A stretch of DNA of 5,339 bases, taken from positions 1 to 5,339 of the forward strand of contig JAGLBQ010000101.1 in the NCBI GenBank assembly GCA_023146675.1, given 5' to 3'. The notes beneath the pieces are model-generated. The model searched no databases. It saw only the letters and a list, made by a program, of their open reading frames with translations, and had not been told where the DNA came from. Source of the stretch: Cocleimonas sp. (GTDB taxonomy: Bacteria > Pseudomonadota > Gammaproteobacteria > Thiotrichales > Thiotrichaceae). The position numbers and the translations under genes were made by a program. Position 1 is the first letter of the stretch. Each line of letters begins with the position of its first letter. Positions 4,573 to 5,339 of this stretch are shown one piece after another.

Positions 4573-5339
4573 ATGAGTAGAAAATTAATCAGTTTTGATT
4601 GGGCAATGAAGCGTTTATTACGTAGCAAGGCTAATTTCAGTGTTTTGGAAGGCTTTCTAAGTGAGTTGCTAAAAGATGACATTACGATTGAAGAAGTTCT
4701 TGAAAGTGAGTCAAATCAAGAGACCCAAATGGATAAATTTAATCGGGTTGATCTTAAGGTGAAAAATAGCGCACAAGAAGTCATTGTTATTGAAATTCAA
4801 TATGATAGTGAGCTAGATTATTTTCAGCGTATCCTTTATGCAAGTTCAAAAGCTATTACAGAGCATATGCGAATGGGAGAGAGCTATCAGCATGTTATTA
4901 AGGTTATCTCTATCAATATTCTCTATTTTAATCTTGGTGAAGGGGATGATTATATCTATAGAGGGACAACTCGGTTTAAAGGGCTTCATGAGCGAGATGA
5001 GCTGCATTTAACCAGTGGGCAGAGAAAGCTATTTAGCAAAGCAGAACCTCATGATATTTTCCCAGAATATTACTTAATCCGTGTTAATAAGTTTGATGAT
5101 ATTGCCAAAGATAGTCTTGATGAATGGATTTATTTCTTAAAAAATGAAGAGATTAAGGAGAGTTTTAGTGCGAAAGGCTTGAAACAGGCAAAAGAAGCGC
5201 TTGATGTAATGAAGCTATCTGAGCAAGAGCGAATTGCCTATGAAAAATATCTTGATGATAAAAGCTATAAAGCAAGCATGTACCAGTCTACCTATGTAAC
5301 AGGGCATTTGAGAGGAAAAGAAGAAGGGCGAGAAGAAGG
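4573..5339 (+). CDS. Rpn-family PD-(D/E)XK nuclease, copy 2 (3' end beyond the window)
   Basis: The frame is open from ATG 4573 to the right edge for 255 codons, and so has no stop here. The protein aligns without gaps to the nuclease at 1184-2062, with about 24 substitutions. The signature FDWAMKRLL, Asp60, Glu74 and Gln76 (VIVIEIQYD) are all kept, so the enzyme looks active. The start is fixed by an in-frame TAA at 4561-4563. A weak ribosome site, AGAGA (4556-4560), lies 12 bases upstream. By comparison with the first copy, about 37 residues of the charged Gly repeat and terminal helix lie outside the window. Substitutions cluster in a few places, such as the stretch after EHM (residues about 100-106), and most codon differences are silent. 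The gene follows the HEPN-like ORF by 15 bases. Function is expected to be as for the first copy, but two near-identical nucleases may differ in partner or target. Confidence 0.88.
   Translation, partial: MSRKLISFDWAMKRLLRSKANFSVLEGFLSELLKDDITIEEVLESESNQETQMDKFNRVDLKVKNSAQEVIVIEIQYDSELDYFQRILYASSKAITEHMRMGESYQHVIKVISINILYFNLGEGDDYIYRGTTRFKGLHERDELHLTSGQRKLFSKAEPHDIFPEYYLIRVNKFDDIAKDSLDEWIYFLKNEEIKESFSAKGLKQAKEALDVMKLSEQERIAYEKYLDDKSYKASMYQSTYVTGHLRGKEEGREE
4573..5339 (+). repeat. Direct repeat B, copy 2 (copy 1 at 1184-1950)
   Basis: Gap-free, same-orientation match to 1184-1950. With repeat A it forms a block duplication on both sides of the glycan gene pair. Confidence 0.92.

Noticed and set aside
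1..5339. tRNA, rRNA, CRISPR array or riboswitch
   Set aside because: No short regularly spaced repeats, no tRNA-like cloverleaf sequence and no conserved RNA motif were seen on either strand.

Overview
The window is AT-rich (roughly 38% G+C by eye) accessory DNA, most likely from a gammaproteobacterium. The placement is weak. It rests on the IS1-family transposase variant, on Rpn-type nucleases and on codon use; no housekeeping gene is present to anchor it.

Layout from left to right: (1) the last 20 codons of an unidentified gene (3-65). (2) A decayed IS1-family element on the minus strand (about 74-700) with recognisable terminal inverted repeats, a transposase broken by frameshifts and an in-frame stop, and a large internal deletion. 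(3) A plus-strand block made of a 114-codon ORF that looks like only the C-terminal tail of an Rpn-family protein (742-1086), a 62-bp segment bounded by inverted repeats (1086-1147), and a complete Rpn-family PD-(D/E)XK nuclease gene (1184-2062). (4) A short gap (2063-2171) holding what may be the end of a lost gene. (5) A two-gene glycan operon: a DegT-family sugar aminotransferase (2172-3344) overlapping by ATGA a PglC-like phosphoglycosyl transferase (3341-3937). (6) A 158-bp, almost wholly palindromic MITE-like element (3957-4114). (7) A second copy of the Rpn block: the same 71-bp start as the 742 ORF, then a HEPN-like domain in place of the Rpn tail (4141-4557), then a second Rpn nuclease gene (4573 to the window end, incomplete).

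The main point is that the glycan pair lies between two direct-repeat blocks. The two nuclease genes are about 90% identical in protein sequence, have no gaps between them, and differ mostly at synonymous sites, so both seem to have been kept under selection. The ORF in front of each nuclease shares its first 24 or so codons and then switches to an unrelated C-terminal part: an Rpn tail in one copy, a HEPN fold in the other. This looks like a modular nuclease cassette in which a small partner gene is swapped ahead of a conserved nuclease. Rpn proteins in E. coli are reported as DNA endonucleases, toxic and anti-phage, that are restrained by a short C-terminal product, and HEPN proteins are common in toxin-antitoxin and defence systems. 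An Rpn-plus-small-partner system is therefore a reasonable but untested reading.

The glycan genes would act together at the inner face of the cytoplasmic membrane: the aminotransferase makes a UDP-amino-deoxysugar and the transferase moves its sugar phosphate to undecaprenyl phosphate. The dehydratase and acetyltransferase expected for such a pathway are not in the window.
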